Below, in pieces: positions 1 through 9,553 of a stretch of DNA of 64,000 bases. Origin of the DNA: Corynebacterium sp. HMSC29G08 (GTDB lineage Bacteria; Actinomycetota; Actinomycetes; Mycobacteriales; Mycobacteriaceae); contig NZ_KV786241.1 of NCBI RefSeq assembly GCF_001806875.1, positions 62,001-126,000 on the forward strand, read 5' to 3'. The number at the start of each line of letters is the position of its first letter. The first letter of the stretch is position 1. The translations under genes were made by a program, and so were the position numbers. Under the pieces are notes generated by a model. That model did not search any database and was not told the origin of the DNA. It saw nothing but the letters and a program-made list of their open reading frames with translations.

Positions 1-1
1 G

Positions 2-511
2 CGCGAAGAGTTGCACCGTAAGCGTGATGAGCTCGAGCGTGAGCGTGAGGTCCTGGATGAGCGTGTGCATGAGATTGAGCACCGTGTGGACAATCTGAGC
101 CCTGAGGAGCGTTCTCGCTGGATTGCTAAGGATGGTCCCGTGGATCTGTTGGGGCTGTCACTGCCGGGCGCAATGACCGGCGTGGTTGCTTCAGCCATGG
201 CACAGCTGGGCAAGCCCTACGGGTGGGGCGCTACCGGACCGTATGCTTTCGACTGCTCCGGGTTGATGGTGTACGCCTATGCACAGAACGGTATTGGTAT
301 CCCACGTACCTCGCAGGCGCAGCTTGCGGGCGGAACCCCGGTGCCGCTGAGTCATTTGCAGCCGGGGGACATTATTGGGTACTTCCCGGGAACAACGCAC
401 GTTGGCATGTACATCGGCAATGGCATGATTGTGCATTCCTCTGATTACGGCATTCCTGTCCAGGTGGTGCCATATGATTCCATGCCGATATCTGGTGCAG
501 TGCGCTACTAG
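2..511 (+). CDS. NlpC/P60 cell-wall hydrolase, 5' truncated by window edge
   Basis: C-terminal part of a secreted peptidoglycan endopeptidase of the NlpC/P60 (cysteine peptidase) family, which cleaves stem peptides of the cell wall. The reading frame is open to the first base of the window, so the true start lies upstream. Counting from the first in-frame TTG at base 11, residues 1-40 are highly charged and heptad-like, consistent with the coiled coil of RipA/RipC-type proteins. Residues 55-166 are the catalytic domain, with the nucleophile in FDCSGL (Cys82), a histidine in TTHVGMY (His130) and a second His142. The next gene, pimB, follows after 5 nt, the order known in C. glutamicum. The function assignment is secure; which Rip paralogue it is remains open. 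Confidence 0.9.
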   Translation, partial: REELHRKRDELEREREVLDERVHEIEHRVDNLSPEERSRWIAKDGPVDLLGLSLPGAMTGVVASAMAQLGKPYGWGATGPYAFDCSGLMVYAYAQNGIGIPRTSQAQLAGGTPVPLSHLQPGDIIGYFPGTTHVGMYIGNGMIVHSSDYGIPVQVVPYDSMPISGAVRY

Positions 512-516
512 CTGAC

Positions 517-1632
517 ATGACGGTGCTGCTTGTCACCAATGATTTCCCGCCAACCGTTGGCGGAATTCAGTCCTACCTGCGCGACTACGTCAACGAGTAC
601 ATCGCGCGCTGTGGCGCCGAGGCGATTGTGGTGTTTGCGTCCACGCCGAAGGGCAACGAAGGCACCGAGGCGTTTGACGCTGCGCAACCTTTTACAGTGG
701 TCCGTTGGCCGCGGCGGGTGATGCTTCCTACGCCGGCTACGAAACGTCGCATGCAGGACCTGATCCGCGAACACAACATAGGAACCGTTTGGTTTGGAGC
801 GGCGGCGCCGCTTGCGCTGATGGGTAAGGCCGCAAAGCAGGCGGGTGCGAAGCGTGTTGTTGCCACTACTCATGGGCATGAGGTGGGGTGGTCGATGCTT
901 CCTGGCGCACGCCAAGCGCTGCAAGCTATTGGGCGCAGCGCAGACGTCATCACGTATATCTCCGCTTACACCTACGGGCGTTTGCGGCCGGTCTTTGGTA
1001 ATCACCTGCGCTACGTGTCGTTACCCTCAGGGGTGGATACGCAGTATTTCCGCCCTGCAACCCCCGTCGAACGTACCGAAACCCGTGCGCTTTTAGGCGT
1101 TGGAGATGCACCGTTGGTGGTGTGTGCTTCGCGCCTTGTGCGTAGGAAGGGGCAGGACCAGCTGCTGCGTGCGCTGCCGAAGATTCAGCAGCGGGTGCCC
1201 GGCACACAGCTGGTGATCGTGGGGGCGGGGCCGTATCGCTCCCGCTTGGAGTCCATGGCTCCTGAGGGGGTGCATTTCACTGGCGCGGTGGAGCGTGACA
1301 CGCTGCGAGATATTGTCGCCGCTGCGGATGTGTTTGCCATGCCGGCTCGCACGCGTTTTGGCGGTCTGGATGTTGAAGGCCTCGGCATTGTCTATCTGGA
1401 GGCCCAAGCGTGTGGCGTGCCGGTGGTGGCGGGGGATTCTGGTGGCGCACCCGAGACGGTCGCAGCCGATTCCGGCATTGTCGTTCCCGGCCGCGATACG
1501 GATGCACTCATTGACGCTGTGAGCAGGTTGCTTATCGACGCCAACGGGTTGCCCTCCGGCCGCCAGTTTGTCACCGAGCGCTTTTCTTGGCAGGCGTTAG
1601 GCGATGCTTTGGCGGATGCGCTGGGTAGTTAA
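517..1632 (+). CDS. pimB: Phosphatidylinositol monomannoside mannosyltransferase PimB'
   Basis: GT-B fold glycosyltransferase of family GT4, 371 aa. PimB' transfers a second mannose from GDP-mannose to Ac1PIM1 at the inner face of the plasma membrane, on the route to PIM2, lipomannan and lipoarabinomannan. The N-terminus has the GGIQSYL loop expected of this subfamily. The donor-binding half has EGLGIVYLE (EX7E signature, about residues 287-295) followed by ACGVPVVAGDSGGAPE. The ATG starts 5 nt after the upstream stop, so it is probably co-transcribed with the NlpC/P60 gene. Its place before a ROK glucokinase matches the corynebacterial order. Identification rests on family motifs and context; the acceptor specificity is inferred. 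Confidence 0.9.
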   Translation: MTVLLVTNDFPPTVGGIQSYLRDYVNEYIARCGAEAIVVFASTPKGNEGTEAFDAAQPFTVVRWPRRVMLPTPATKRRMQDLIREHNIGTVWFGAAAPLALMGKAAKQAGAKRVVATTHGHEVGWSMLPGARQALQAIGRSADVITYISAYTYGRLRPVFGNHLRYVSLPSGVDTQYFRPATPVERTETRALLGVGDAPLVVCASRLVRRKGQDQLLRALPKIQQRVPGTQLVIVGAGPYRSRLESMAPEGVHFTGAVERDTLRDIVAAADVFAMPARTRFGGLDVEGLGIVYLEAQACGVPVVAGDSGGAPETVAADSGIVVPGRDTDALIDAVSRLLIDANGLPSGRQFVTERFSWQALGDALADALGS

Positions 1633-1662
1633 AACTGGTAGGTGAAACGGGGGAGTCTACGA

Positions 1663-2631
1663 TTGGCACCTATGGTTGCAACTTCTTCACCGCTGACTGT
1701 CGGGTTTGATATCGGCGGAACGAACGCTCGCGCGGCTGTGGTGGATGCTAACGGCAGCGTGATCACGGTGCGCTCTGAGGCCACCCCGGATAGTGGCGAG
1801 GGCCTGACCCGGGCGATCGTGGACATGGTGGGACAGCTGCGGACTGAGCACGACATCAGTGCAGTGGGCGTGGCAATCGCCGGCTTTTTGGATCCTGAGT
1901 GCGAGGTCGTCCGGTTCGCGCCGCACTTGGCGTGGCGTAATGATGCGCCGGTGCGCAAAGAGCTGGAAGCCGCCATTGGTCTGCCGGTGCGTCTTGAACA
2001 CGACGCGAACGCCGCCGCCTGGGGCGAGTACCGCTTCGGTGTGGCAAAAGATGCTGAGACGTGGGTGTTTTTCGCCGTTGGCACGGGTATTGGCGCAACG
2101 CTGATGCACAAAGGCGAGATTTACCGCGGTGCGTTCGGCACTGCACCGGAGTTTGGCCACCTCACCGTGGTGCCCGGTGGGCGTGTGTGCTCGTGTGGCA
2201 AGAAGGGGTGCTTGGAGCGCTACGCCTCTGGTACGTCGCTCGTCGATTGCGCGGTAGAGCGCGCTACCCAGGGCGAGTTCACCGACTGCGAGCTCTACCG
2301 CAAGGTTGTGGACAAACGTGCCACAGGCCACGACGTTATGAACGCCGCGCGTGCAGGCGATCCGTTGGGGTTGGCGGCGCTGAACAGCTTCGGCATTTGG
2401 CTGGGGCGCGGGCTGTCCATTGTTGCGGACGTGCTGGATCCGTCTCTGATCGTGCTGGGCGGTGGGGTGAGCGCGGATGCAGATCTGTTCCTAGACACCG
2501 CCTGCACAGAGATGAAGGAAACAATGGTTGGTGCGGGCTATCGCCCGGTACCGGAGGTACTGCAGGCAAAGCTAGGCCCCCAGGCGGGTATGATCGGCGT
2601 AGCTGATTTGGCCCGAGTGAAGACGAACTAG
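1663..2631 (+). CDS. glk: ROK-family glucokinase
   Basis: Phosphorylates glucose (ATP-dependent in the C. glutamicum counterpart), feeding free intracellular glucose into glycolysis. The N-terminus has the phosphate-binding FDIGGTNARAAVV loop. The catalytic loop contains EHDANAAAWGE. The ROK zinc site is CSCGKKGCLE, preceded by FGHLTVV. The start is uncertain: GTG 1642, TTG 1663 and ATG 1672 are in frame. TTG 1663 was chosen because a strong GGGGGAG (1649-1655) lies 7 nt upstream. It follows pimB and precedes plsC by 13 nt, so a polycistronic unit is likely. Polyphosphate-dependent activity is possible for actinobacterial ROK kinases and cannot be excluded from sequence. Confidence 0.88.
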   Translation: MAPMVATSSPLTVGFDIGGTNARAAVVDANGSVITVRSEATPDSGEGLTRAIVDMVGQLRTEHDISAVGVAIAGFLDPECEVVRFAPHLAWRNDAPVRKELEAAIGLPVRLEHDANAAAWGEYRFGVAKDAETWVFFAVGTGIGATLMHKGEIYRGAFGTAPEFGHLTVVPGGRVCSCGKKGCLERYASGTSLVDCAVERATQGEFTDCELYRKVVDKRATGHDVMNAARAGDPLGLAALNSFGIWLGRGLSIVADVLDPSLIVLGGGVSADADLFLDTACTEMKETMVGAGYRPVPEVLQAKLGPQAGMIGVADLARVKTN

Positions 2632-2644
2632 AAGGAGCCTGCGA

Positions 2645-3400
2645 ATGAAAAACCGGTGGTACTCGTTTTTCAAGGCAGTCTTCGGACTTCCTCTGCGGGT
2701 GTATAACCGCCCGACGATTGAGGGCAGGCAGCACGTTCCGGAAACCGGCCCGGTGATCTTGGTGTCTAATCACCAGTCCGTGATGGACTCGTTCTACCTG
2801 CCGCTGATGATGCCGCGTCAGATCCAGTTTCCTGCGAAGAATGAGTACTTCACCGCGCCGGGCATCAAGGGCAGACTGCAGAAGTTCTTCTTTACCGCGG
2901 TAGGCCAGATTCCGGTTGACCGTGGAAGCAAAGAGGCAGGCGATGCACTGCAGGTAGCTGCCACAAAGGTGCTGGAGCGTGGTGACGTTTTCGGTATCTA
3001 CCCGGAGGGCACCCGCTCACCTGATGGGCGTGTGTACAAGGGGCGTACTGGCGTGGCCCGCATTGCTATGGCCAGTGGCGCACCGATTGTCCTTGTGGCC
3101 ATGTTTGGGGCGCGGGAGGCCAATCCCATTGGTTCGTGGATGCTGCGCCCGGTGAAGGTGCACATCAAGCTGAGCGAGCCGATTGACCCGCATGGGTGGG
3201 CACGCGAGAACGGGTTTGACCCAGATTCGCGTGACGTCATGCGTCCATTTACGGATTACTGCATGCAGAGGTTGGCTGCGCTTTCTGAAAACCCGTATGT
3301 GGACATCTACGCATCTGACGTGAAGAAAGAACTAGAGGCAACAGGCAACTACCCGGAGGGTGCGCAGCCGGGTGGCGCTTTGGAGTCGTGGCATGGATAA
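2645..3400 (+). CDS. plsC: 1-acyl-sn-glycerol-3-phosphate acyltransferase
   Basis: Membrane-associated PlsC-type acyltransferase, 251 aa. It acylates lysophosphatidic acid to phosphatidic acid, or a related acceptor, in phospholipid synthesis. The catalytic H-X4-D motif is NHQSVMD (His43, Asp48), and the acceptor-binding block EGTRSPDG lies near residue 120. An AAGGAG-like site stands just before the ATG. The gene overlaps the next small membrane-protein gene by 8 nt, which suggests translational coupling. Its position after pimB and glk raises the possibility of a role in PIM acylation, but that is only inference; mycobacterial PIM acyltransferase belongs to a different family. Confidence 0.88.
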   Translation: MKNRWYSFFKAVFGLPLRVYNRPTIEGRQHVPETGPVILVSNHQSVMDSFYLPLMMPRQIQFPAKNEYFTAPGIKGRLQKFFFTAVGQIPVDRGSKEAGDALQVAATKVLERGDVFGIYPEGTRSPDGRVYKGRTGVARIAMASGAPIVLVAMFGAREANPIGSWMLRPVKVHIKLSEPIDPHGWARENGFDPDSRDVMRPFTDYCMQRLAALSENPYVDIYASDVKKELEATGNYPEGAQPGGALESWHG

Positions 3401-3581
3401 AGATCTGGCTGTACGTGTCGCTCTTGTAGTAGTGACGGTGGTTGCTTACCTCATTGCAAACCGCTTTGAGTTTCATAACACGGTGCTTGCACCGATTGCT
3501 GTGGTGACGGTTGCGGTGATTATGTTTTGGCCGCGGATGGGGGACAACGCGGCGTCGACAAGCAAGAAGCCCAAAGCGTGA
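3393..3581 (+). CDS. Small membrane protein, function unknown
   Basis: 62-aa protein with two hydrophobic segments (about residues 5-22 and 29-46) and a short polar, lysine-containing C-terminus, so a two-pass membrane protein. I do not recognise a named family. The ATG at 3393 overlaps the end of plsC by 8 nt, and its TGA overlaps the GTG start of the following exoribonuclease gene. Start-stop overlap on both sides supports it as a genuine, translationally coupled gene. Confidence 0.7.
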   Translation: MDKDLAVRVALVVVTVVAYLIANRFEFHNTVLAPIAVVTVAVIMFWPRMGDNAASTSKKPKA

Positions 3582-4093
3582 AGTACTTTTACGACACTGA
3601 ATTTATCGAAGACGGCTCCACGATCGAGCTGATCTCTATTGGCGTTGTGGCTGAGGATGGGCGCGAGTATTACGCTGTATCCACCGAGTTTGATCCGGCG
3701 AAAGCCAATAGCTGGGTGCGTGACAACGTGCTGGACAAGCTGCCCGAGGCTGGTGCGGACGTGTGGAAGCCGTTGGGGGCGATCCGCGATGAGTTGTTTG
3801 CGTTTCTGACTGCGCGTGGTCAGCCGGAGCTGTGGGCTTGGGTCGGTGCCTACGATCATGTCGTGCTTGCGCAACTCTGGGGCGATATGCGCGGTTTGCC
3901 TAGGCAACTGCCGCGTTATACGCGTGAGTTGAAGCAGTACTGGCTGATGGCGGGACGCCCGCGGTTGCCGAAGCTGCCGGACGGAAACCACAATGCTTTG
4001 GTGGATGCGCGGCACAATTTGCGCAAGTATAAAGCGTGTGCGGAGGCGTTGCCGTTGACTCGCGACGGCAAGGTGTCCACATTGCGGAACTGA
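3578..4093 (+). CDS. Rv2179c-like 3'-5' exoribonuclease
   Basis: 171-aa DEDDh exonuclease related to M. tuberculosis Rv2179c, a family annotated as polyadenylate-specific 3'-exoribonuclease that trims single-stranded RNA 3' ends. The N-terminal metal motif is FYDTEF (Asp and Glu). A mid-protein Asp sits in WVGAYDH. The C-terminal HNALVDARHN supplies the general-base His and the last metal-binding Asp. The GTG start at 3578 forms a GTGA overlap with the upstream stop; a longer frame exists upstream but would run through the membrane-protein gene. In mycobacteria this gene is also close to the class II DAHP synthase, as here. Confidence 0.85.
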   Translation: MKYFYDTEFIEDGSTIELISIGVVAEDGREYYAVSTEFDPAKANSWVRDNVLDKLPEAGADVWKPLGAIRDELFAFLTARGQPELWAWVGAYDHVVLAQLWGDMRGLPRQLPRYTRELKQYWLMAGRPRLPKLPDGNHNALVDARHNLRKYKACAEALPLTRDGKVSTLRN

Positions 4094-4108
4094 TATTTCA
4101 CACATTGA

Positions 4109-5524
<1,416 letters not shown>

Positions 5525-5539
5525 CGGGTTTGTGGCCGG

Positions 5540-6751
5540 CTACTGGCCGGTCACAAAAATAGGCGGGAACATCCCGTACATACCTGAGCCGAACCACCAG
5601 CCGCCAACCAACACGGCGGCGGTTGCGGCAATGGCAAAGCCCACAAACAGCGTGATAGCGAACCCGCCGCGGTTACTTACTGAGCGGGGGCGCGGCGCCA
5701 GGGTACGCTGCCGCGCTGCGGGTGCTGGAACGCGCTCTGGTGCAGGCGCCGGGACGGGGGTGGGGGCAGCCGGGTCAAAACGTGTGGCTTGGGGTGCTTC
5801 CGGGAAGAGACGCTGATCTCGAGCCCTGGTTTCTTGGGCCCCGCCAAGCCTAAAGACTGTCGGATGGGCTGCTGCGCGGTTCGCCGCGGCGTTGCGCGGT
5901 ATCGGCACTGTGTAGTCCGGCAGCGCCAATGCGTCGGCAACATCTTCAAGCGCCCCCAAAAACTCCGCTGCATCTCGGAAGCGTTCTTCGGGGTGGCGGG
6001 CGGTTGCGGTGGCCACGAGCTCGTCGAAAAGCATGGGCACCCCGGGCATCCAGGCTGAGGGGGGCGGGACGTTCTCACGCAGGCGTGCATACGCGTGGGC
6101 AATCGGCGTTTCCCCGGAAAAGGGCGTGCGCCCAGTCAGCAGCTCAAAGAACACGATGCCGGCGGCATAAACATCGGAGGCCTGTGTCATTGGGGAGCCA
6201 TCGACCTGCTCGGGGGAGAGGTAGCTGACCGTGCCAACAATCTGATCCGTGGAATGCGTGGCATCCGCGGCGGCACGCACCAGCCCGAAATCCGCCAGTT
6301 TTACCCGGTGATCCATGTCAATCAGCACGTTATCCGGCTTAATATCGCGGTGAATCAACCCTTTGCGGTGTGCAACCGAAAGGCCGGTAAGCATCCCGCG
6401 CATCACTGCCGCTGCGGCGTGCGCAGGCATTGGGCCGCGCTCATCCAACAACTCGCGCAGCGTGCCGCCAGTGATGAGCTCCATGATCAAAAAGATCGCG
6501 TCGCCCTCAGAGGAAAAGTCGTACACGTTGACCAGATTCGGGTGGCTCAGCTGTGCCATAGCGCGTGCTTCACGGCGAAACCGCTCCGCAAACACCGGAT
6601 CGTGCACGTACTGCTCATGCATCACCTTCGCTGCGACCTCGCGGCCTAAGCGAGTATCCACGCAGCGGTAGACGGTAGCCATGCCGCCGCGTGCAATCGC
6701 ACGGTCAATGACATAGCGGTTATCCAAATAGTCCCCAACTGCCAACTGCAT
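5540..6751 (-). CDS. pknL: Serine/threonine protein kinase PknL
   Basis: 403-aa membrane kinase. The Hanks-type kinase domain occupies about residues 10-275: glycine-rich loop ARGGMATVY, ATP-binding Lys42 in VAAKV, catalytic Asp136 in HRDIKPDNVL, DFG at 154-156, and an activation loop rich in Ser/Thr (161-182). A Pro/Ala-rich linker follows, then one transmembrane helix near residues 365-390 and a very short extracellular tail. No PASTA repeats are present, so sensing must occur otherwise. It is divergent from the Rv2175c homologue, its known phosphorylation substrate in M. tuberculosis. The start has no Shine-Dalgarno sequence; CATACT on the minus strand lies 6 nt upstream, so a leaderless mRNA is likely. 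Confidence 0.93.
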   Translation of the reverse strand: MQLAVGDYLDNRYVIDRAIARGGMATVYRCVDTRLGREVAAKVMHEQYVHDPVFAERFRREARAMAQLSHPNLVNVYDFSSEGDAIFLIMELITGGTLRELLDERGPMPAHAAAAVMRGMLTGLSVAHRKGLIHRDIKPDNVLIDMDHRVKLADFGLVRAAADATHSTDQIVGTVSYLSPEQVDGSPMTQASDVYAAGIVFFELLTGRTPFSGETPIAHAYARLRENVPPPSAWMPGVPMLFDELVATATARHPEERFRDAAEFLGALEDVADALALPDYTVPIPRNAAANRAAAHPTVFRLGGAQETRARDQRLFPEAPQATRFDPAAPTPVPAPAPERVPAPAARQRTLAPRPRSVSNRGGFAITLFVGFAIAATAAVLVGGWWFGSGMYGMFPPIFVTGQ

Positions 6752-6757
6752 GCAACC

Positions 6758-6773
6758 AGTATGGCATTAGACT
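6758..6773. promoter_or_regulatory. Overlapping divergent -10 elements between pknL and the Rv2175c homologue
   Basis: On the + strand TAGACT (6768-6773) fits TANANT and lies 8 nt before GTG 6782. On the - strand CATACT (6763-6758) lies 6 nt before the pknL ATG. Neither gene has a Shine-Dalgarno sequence. The two promoters would overlap, so RNA polymerase could serve only one at a time. Confidence 0.5.
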
Positions 6774-6781
6774 TACACACC

Positions 6782-7165
6782 GTGAATACACCACAGCAAC
6801 AGCCACAGCAGCCGCAGACCCTTGACGCTTTGCTTGCAGACGAAGAACTGCTTGCATACCCCGACGTTGCCGAAACCCTCGGCGTGCCTGTGACCAAGGT
6901 CCATGACCTCGTAGGCGCCGGCAAGCTTGTGGCCTACCGAAAAGACGGCGTGCGCTACATCCCGGCGGCTCTGCTGGATGAAGGCGAGCTATCCAAGTTC
7001 GTGGCAGGTGCGATCACCGTGCTTGCAGACGGCGGGTTTAACCCCGAAGAAATCCTCCACTTTTTGTTCACGCCCGATGAGTCCCTGCCGGGGCGCCCAG
7101 TGGACGCGTTACACGGCCACGGTGCGCGCGAGGTAATCCGTCGCGCACAAGCGATGGCGTTCTAA
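6782..7165 (+). CDS. Rv2175c-type helix-turn-helix DNA-binding protein
   Basis: 127-aa protein homologous to M. tuberculosis Rv2175c, a DNA-binding protein whose DNA binding is abolished when PknL phosphorylates its N-terminal threonine. A winged helix-turn-helix region (YPDVAETLGVPVTKVHDLVGAGKLVAYRK begins near residue 25) is followed by the family-specific tail LFTPDESLPGRPVDALHGHGAREVIRRAQAMAF. The N-terminus is Gln/Pro-rich with TP and TL sites that could be phosphorylated. GTG 6782 was chosen because of the TAGACT -10 element 8 nt upstream; ATG 6761 is an in-frame alternative that would add 7 residues and leave only 9 bp to the pknL start codon. Confidence 0.82.
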   Translation: MNTPQQQPQQPQTLDALLADEELLAYPDVAETLGVPVTKVHDLVGAGKLVAYRKDGVRYIPAALLDEGELSKFVAGAITVLADGGFNPEEILHFLFTPDESLPGRPVDALHGHGAREVIRRAQAMAF

Positions 7166-7172
7166 ACACGTT

Positions 7173-8276
7173 CTAGTTGTGCCGCGCAGTGGCCTTGATA
7201 GCCAGTGCGCGCAGGTTTTCCCGCACGTTTTCCGGCAGCTCAGCAGCATCTAGTTTTGCCAAGCCTGATGCGGTAAGCGCCTCAATGCGCTCTTCCACCG
7301 CGTCGACGGCGCCGCTTTGCTCAATAATGCGCGCCAGCTCACGCAGGTGCTCTGGATCGGAGGCGACGCCGATGCCATTGCGAAGCGTGGCGGCGTCGGG
7401 GCTTCCCGCCGCATCCAGAAGCGATAATGCACTTGCGTACAGCACGGTGCGCTTGCCCTCCCGGATGTCATCACCTGCAGGTTTGCCGGTTACTGCGGAG
7501 TCACCGAAAACGCCGAGCAGGTCATCGCGCAGTTGGAAAGCGATGCCGATGTCCTCGCCGTAGCCACGAAACGCTTCGATGACCTGATCTGAGGCACCCG
7601 CGAGTGCGGCGCCGAGGTGCAGGGGACGCTCAATGGTGTAGGCGGCCGTTTTGAAACGGTTGACGCGATCAGCCATGTCTACCGACTCACTGCCTTCGGC
7701 TTCCAGCATGATGTCGAGGATCTGCCCGCCGATAACCTCGGTGCGCATGCCGCGCCACGCGCCCTCTGCACGTGCCAAAGCTTCGGTGCTTACGCCGGAG
7801 CCGCGCCACATATCTTCGGCCCACACCAGGGCCAGATCGCCGATCAGGATAGCGGCGTTGATGCCAAACACCTCAGCGTTCCCGCGAAAGCTCTGCGCGC
7901 GGTGGGAGGCCTCAACACTGCGGTGCACCGTGGGATTGCCGCGCCGGGTATCGGAGGCATCAATGATGTCGTCATGCACCAAGGCGCAGGCCTGGATGAA
8001 CTCCAGCGCCGTGACTGCGCGCAGGACCGCAGCAGGATCTTCGCTTCGGTTCTGCAGGCCAGCGCCGCCGACAAACCCTGCCCAGCCAAAAAGCGGACGA
8101 ATGCGTTTGCCGCCACCAAGGACGAAGCGCTCAAGGTGCCCCACAGCTGCGTTGACTGGGTCCCCGAGCTTGGCAATATCACTGTCGCGTTGGCGGAAGA
8201 AACGCTCAAGTTCCGCGTTGACTGCTTCAGGGATGTGCTCGAAATCGGGAATCTGTTGTGATGAAGGGGCTTGCAT
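7173..8276 (-). CDS. idsA: Polyprenyl (geranylgeranyl) diphosphate synthase
   Basis: Trans-prenyltransferase, 367 aa, elongating allylic diphosphates with isopentenyl diphosphate. It has both aspartate-rich motifs: DDIID (102-106) and DDLLG (251-255), plus GGGKRIRP near residue 55. In C. glutamicum the equivalent IdsA is the main GGPP synthase, supplying carotenoid and longer prenyl (menaquinone, polyprenyl phosphate) pathways. The residue five positions before the first motif is an alanine, compatible with C20 or longer products. It ends 7 bp from the end of the convergent Rv2175c homologue. The exact chain length of the product cannot be read from sequence. Confidence 0.88.
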   Translation of the reverse strand: MQAPSSQQIPDFEHIPEAVNAELERFFRQRDSDIAKLGDPVNAAVGHLERFVLGGGKRIRPLFGWAGFVGGAGLQNRSEDPAAVLRAVTALEFIQACALVHDDIIDASDTRRGNPTVHRSVEASHRAQSFRGNAEVFGINAAILIGDLALVWAEDMWRGSGVSTEALARAEGAWRGMRTEVIGGQILDIMLEAEGSESVDMADRVNRFKTAAYTIERPLHLGAALAGASDQVIEAFRGYGEDIGIAFQLRDDLLGVFGDSAVTGKPAGDDIREGKRTVLYASALSLLDAAGSPDAATLRNGIGVASDPEHLRELARIIEQSGAVDAVEERIEALTASGLAKLDAAELPENVRENLRALAIKATARHN

Positions 8277-8287
8277 AGCCTTTAAGA

Positions 8288-8848
8288 CTACAGATCAAGC
8301 GGCAAGCGACGGCCCAGGATGGCAAAAGGTCGGGCGTCGCCGGGATAGTAGAAATCCCGCGCGATATCTTCAAAACCAAACTTGCGGTACAGGCCGAACG
8401 CATTGTTGTCCTCGTTGTCTACCTCTGGGGTGGAAAGCACAGTCCACTTCGCGGGAGCGAGGCGCAGCAGTTCACGCAGCATGGCAGCACCAATGCCAGC
8501 GCCCTGCTGTGAGGGGTGGACATGGATCTCAGCAACCTCGAAGTAGCTGTTGAGCATGTCTTGGCGCTGCGGGGTGATGCCGCCGTTTTCTTCCATGGCG
8601 CGGACCAGTTGTTTGTCCCACCAGCGTTCGCGACTACCAAGAAAGCCGTAGCAGCCGCCCACCACAGTATCGCCGTCAACTGCGGCCAGGGCGGTAAACC
8701 CAGGGGCAGTGACCTCGCTGCGCCAGACGCGCACGCGCTGGTTGCTTACCTGTGGGTTGTAGTCCATCGCTGAAACGTAAATCCCCACAAGGGTGGGTGC
8801 GAGGATGGAAAACTCGCCGGGACTCAAACGTCGAATGCTGATTGGCAC
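8288..8848 (-). CDS. GNAT-family N-acetyltransferase
   Basis: Acetyl-CoA-dependent acyltransferase of the GNAT superfamily. The core motif A is EIHVHPSQQGAGIGAAML, with the pyrophosphate-binding QQGAGIG. It is followed by the typical C-terminal DNEDNNAFGLYRKFGFEDI. The substrate is unknown. Several starts are possible; GTG 8848 was preferred (protein begins MPISIRRL, with AGGTAG 6 nt upstream), while GTG 8869 with AAAAGGAG only 2 nt upstream is the alternative. A TACACT -10-like element on the minus strand lies near 8909-8904. It ends 11 nt before the idsA start and may be transcribed with idsA. Confidence 0.8.
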   Translation of the reverse strand: MPISIRRLSPGEFSILAPTLVGIYVSAMDYNPQVSNQRVRVWRSEVTAPGFTALAAVDGDTVVGGCYGFLGSRERWWDKQLVRAMEENGGITPQRQDMLNSYFEVAEIHVHPSQQGAGIGAAMLRELLRLAPAKWTVLSTPEVDNEDNNAFGLYRKFGFEDIARDFYYPGDARPFAILGRRLPLDL

Positions 8849-8994
8849 TCCACTACCTAACCACGACACAACTCCTTTTCGCGCCCTTTTTTCATTAGAA
8901 CAAGTGTACGAATTGCTGGCGGGGCTGTGGGGTGGGCCTTTTAGGCTTAGGTGCAACAAAGAAAACAATGGAAGAAAAGGTAAAGGAAAAGCCC

Positions 8995-9432
8995 ATGAAC
9001 AGTGTCGTATCTGCCACAACGTCCAAGGTCTACGGGTCGCCCGCAAGGATTTCGCGCCGGGACGCATTCTTTAACGCCGCAGAGGACCTGATTGCCGCGG
9101 CGCATGATGATATTGAAGCAGGCCGCTTCGATGTAGCTATGGAGAATGCCTACCGCGCGGCGCTGCGTATTGCGGGAGCGGTTAACGCTGGTTCTGAGGT
9201 GCTGCGCAAGCGCAAGCGCCTGCCAACCAGTGCGTGGGAAAAGTTAGCGCTATGTGGTCCGGAGGCAAAGGCGTGGGCTGCTCGCTTTAATAGCTACTCG
9301 CGCCTGCGTGGGCGGGTCGCCTCTGGTTTGGAATTGCACCCTGATCCGGCGGTTGTGCTGAATCTTTTAGGGGATGCGGAAGAATTCCTCTACGCTTCGC
9401 ACCCTGGCAAGGCGCCGCTGGCTGCTGCCTAG
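8995..9432 (+). CDS. SAV_6107-type HEPN-domain protein
   Basis: 145-aa small helical protein. The segment from RRDAFFNAAEDLIAAAHDDIEAGRFDVAMENAYRAALRIAGAV resembles the HEPN-like family called SAV_6107, conserved across Actinobacteria next to these genes. HEPN proteins often bind nucleic acids or nucleotides, but no catalytic R-X4-6-H motif is clear here, so no activity is proposed. ATG 8995 was chosen because AAAGGA (8982-8987) lies 7 nt upstream; ATG 8968 is in frame but lacks a comparable site. It is transcribed divergently from the GNAT gene. Confidence 0.75.
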   Translation: MNSVVSATTSKVYGSPARISRRDAFFNAAEDLIAAAHDDIEAGRFDVAMENAYRAALRIAGAVNAGSEVLRKRKRLPTSAWEKLALCGPEAKAWAARFNSYSRLRGRVASGLELHPDPAVVLNLLGDAEEFLYASHPGKAPLAAA

Positions 9433-9553
9433 CTGGTTATCGGACTCTTTATCTGGATACTGTGGCTGCGGGAACAAAACAGCTACGATGGCCGTTAATA
9501 CAGCAACAGAGATTTAGCATTGCCCATCGATAGTTGTGAAAGAGTTATAGCCA

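Noticed and set aside
5531-5555. 10-bp hairpin at the aroG/pknL junction, considered as bidirectional terminator
   Set aside because: The stem is good, but T-runs do not follow on either strand, and half of it lies within the pknL coding end.
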